Assembly: GCA_013399855.1 (NCBI GenBank)
Contig: VXAY01005987.1
Location: 838,208-902,207, forward strand
Length of the DNA: 64,000 bases
Direction of reading: 5' to 3'
Origin: Oxyruncus cristatus
Lineage: Eukaryota; Chordata; Aves; Passeriformes; Cotingidae
Both the position numbers and the translations under genes were made by a program. Positions 61,861 through 64,000 of the stretch are shown here, piece after piece (position 1 is the first letter of the stretch; the number at the start of each line of letters is the position of its first letter). Under the pieces are notes generated by a model. It did not search any database, had not been told where the DNA came from, and was given only the letters and a program-made list of their open reading frames with translations.

Positions 61861-64000
61861 TCCTCCCCAAAAGACACACCACTTGTACATGAGTTTTAGC
61901 AGTGGTTTTCACCTTCTGTGCAGCTTATGTCTCTGGCATGCTGCCCTAAATCTAAAGTTATATGAAACTGGAAGGGATTAGCAGCTTCTGTTTCGTTAAT
62001 TATATTACTTTTAATTGCCTTGAAGGATTCGTCTTCAGTAACCTTTGGCAGCAATCACCAGTTCAAACACCACTACTCCCACACACAGCAGCTCTTTTCA
62101 GTCACACTATGTTTACTGAAAGCTCCTTAAGGAAAAAACCCACACTCATTGAGTTAGTTTTCCAGATGTATTTATTTAAATTCTACCTCTGATAAAATTA
62201 AAATATTAAGTACACTGAGAAGCAAGAAAATGCTTCATCATCACCAGGAATGGGCACTAAATTCTTGTCTATGTTTTACAAGAAGCATAATCAAAGTTCA
62301 GTAGAGAATATGCAAAGATTGCAAATGTATAGCAGAGAAATTTACATAAATAACAGATATGAATATCTGATGTTTACAGAAATAAAACTGCATGCTATGC
62401 AGACTAAAGTCTACAACACTAAACAACATTTCATTACGCTGATTTTTCAACCCAAAGCTCCTTGTAGGTGAGTATGTAGGAGGCATTTCATTCATGTAAT
62501 GCAAGGAAAAACATCTAGAGAAAAAAACATTTGTACACTGTTATGTTGTATTGCTTAAAGAAATTTGAATTAAAGATTGGAGGAAAATGGGGACTGTTTC
62601 CCCCCCTCTCCCCAGGAATAGCCTACAAACTTCAGGGATTTAAAACTGAAAAAAGAAAAAAAAAGCACCAAAAATCCAAAATTCCCTAAAAAGCAAGAAC
62701 CAATACCTCACGCCTCCAAACACATTGTGCTCGACAAGGTCACGCTCCTAATTCAGAGAATTCAGTTAATCTTCTGGATGAATGCAGCATGTGTTGCACT
62801 CCCAATGAAACCACACAGGTTCCAAATAAGAGGCCATCAACTACTGTTATAAATGCAGTCAAATAGCTGGGACACTGAATAGCACCATTCGATTTTCCCC
62901 TTTCCAATCACAAAACAAAACAAAGATAAGTGTTTTACTGAAGGTGTGTATTGTTTAAAAGGTCAAAAGGTGCCTTTCCTTCTAAATTTTAAAAATATTA
63001 ATCAAGCATGAAATAAACAACATGTGAAAGTCAAAGGTTAATATCCCAAGTCCTTAATGTGCATTTACCACCAACTTCTTTTCCATTAACACCATCACCT
63101 CCTCCCTGTCTTTCAACACCCCCCCAACTATTCTTGCCTTGTCTCACTGATTCACACAGCTGAAAAGCAGTAATTATTTTGCAATTAATCTTCAGAAAGC
63201 TACTGCACAGAAAACAGACTTTGCCTTCTGTTCCAAAGTCTGAAGGGAATGACCACTAGAGAAGCAATTGTTTCAATTCTCCTTTGAAGAGTTTGCCCAG
63301 GTTTCATTTGTTTGTTTAAAGATGAGAAGAAGACTAGGTTCACTAGTACCTTGAAGACACATCATGCTGCAACAAAAATACCATAAGCAAGAGGATAACC
63401 AGGCTCTATGGAGAGATTCTGATTTTAGAGATAGTGGCATTAATCCAAGATAGATTCAAATGATTTAAATAATGTGACTGTAGAAATTCACCAGTGCTTT
63501 TAAACACAGAGTACAGTTCTAATTATATCTGAACAATTAGCCTTTACAATCGTGCTGTTTAGAACGCTTCTCTGAGCGAGTATATTCTTCATAATTGGGA
63601 CAGTAATTAAAATTTTTGTATCTCAGGGGTTGTCAGAAATCTTCGATTAAAAAAAATATTGGGCTGGGGTGGAAAGAGGACAAAATAATCCTTCTCCAAA
63701 TGTGTGTTCTATCATATTCACTTGCAAAAAATGAAAGAAAAGCAAAGAGAGGAAAGCAGACGTCATTCCTGCATGTTCTCTATATTAGAAAATATAGAGT
63801 AGGATTGAAAAGTTTCAAAAGCATTTCTATGCCAATAATAAAAGGTATCAAAAGGGTAACAAGATAACTTAGAATTTGTTCCTCCATTTTTTCCTGCAAG
63901 GTAGAATGAACCTATTGGTATAATACATCTTTTTCATTCCTCAGGCTGATTTTGTTTTTTAATTCTGCCTAAACTGTCTTCATAATTCTAAGCAAATCTC
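61861..64000. other. Unique AT-rich stretch to the window end
   Basis: No gene or repeat is recognised. A patch at about 63480-63620 (ATTAGCCTTTACAATCGTGC, AACGCTTCTCTGAGCGAG, then ATAATTGGG and TAATTAAAAT) keeps three CpGs and AATTA motifs and may be a conserved noncoding element, at low confidence. Frames are 83 codons or shorter. Confidence 0.6.

Noticed and set aside
1..64000. CRISPR arrays, bacterial operons, rRNA, tRNA or phage genes
   Set aside because: None seen. There are no regularly spaced repeats or dense coding, and the repeat families are those of bird nuclear DNA. The only tRNA-like segment is the SINE head at 33011-33055.

Overview
The window reads as nuclear DNA from a bird, most likely a passerine (songbird group), and holds no protein-coding gene that I can support. 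Three things point to birds: repeated CR1 LINE fragments with the usual avian 3' ends, long terminal repeats (LTRs) of the large avian ERVL-like type, and a truncated SINE at 33011-33128 that joins a tRNA-Ile-like 5' part to a CR1-type tail. That last structure matches TguSINE1, a family known from passerines. The sequence is AT-rich, has no CpG island that I noticed, and carries none of the dense coding, ribosome binding sites or terminators of a bacterial or viral genome. It is best read as intergenic DNA or part of a very long intron.

Layout: 1-3891 is unique noncoding DNA. 3897-5333 is a rearranged endogenous retrovirus (ERV) remnant with a 497-base assembly gap; its two ends are inverted copies of the same LTR terminus. 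5339-7890 is unique, with a small tandem duplication. 7891-9115 is a very old, stop-riddled CR1-type LINE. Younger CR1 3' ends lie at 10681-11405 (+) and 19707-19994 (+). 24783-27235 (-) is the largest repeat, a 2.45 kb CR1 copy keeping the end of the endonuclease and most of the reverse transcriptase. 27236-33010 is unique, with a 22-base poly-G beside a gap and a 43-base tandem duplication. Then come the SINE (33011-33128, +), short CR1 ends at 34541-34630 (-), 39355-39645 (-), 41405-41625 (+) and 46449-46489 (-), an ERVL-type solo LTR at 43263-44333 (-), an LTR 3' fragment at 49495-49722 (+), and a short L2-like LINE remnant at 61740-61860 (-). About 75-80 percent of the window is unique sequence.

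There is no gene network to describe. The repeats form layers: L2-like and ancient CR1 fossils, then avian CR1 3' fragments, then ERVL-type LTRs and the passerine SINE. Several unique stretches have clustered AT-rich homeodomain-type motifs together with retained CpGs, a texture common in conserved noncoding elements. These are offered only as low-confidence candidates, because conservation cannot be seen from one sequence. I found no convincing undescribed system. The most unusual object is the inverted-end ERV remnant at 3897-5333.
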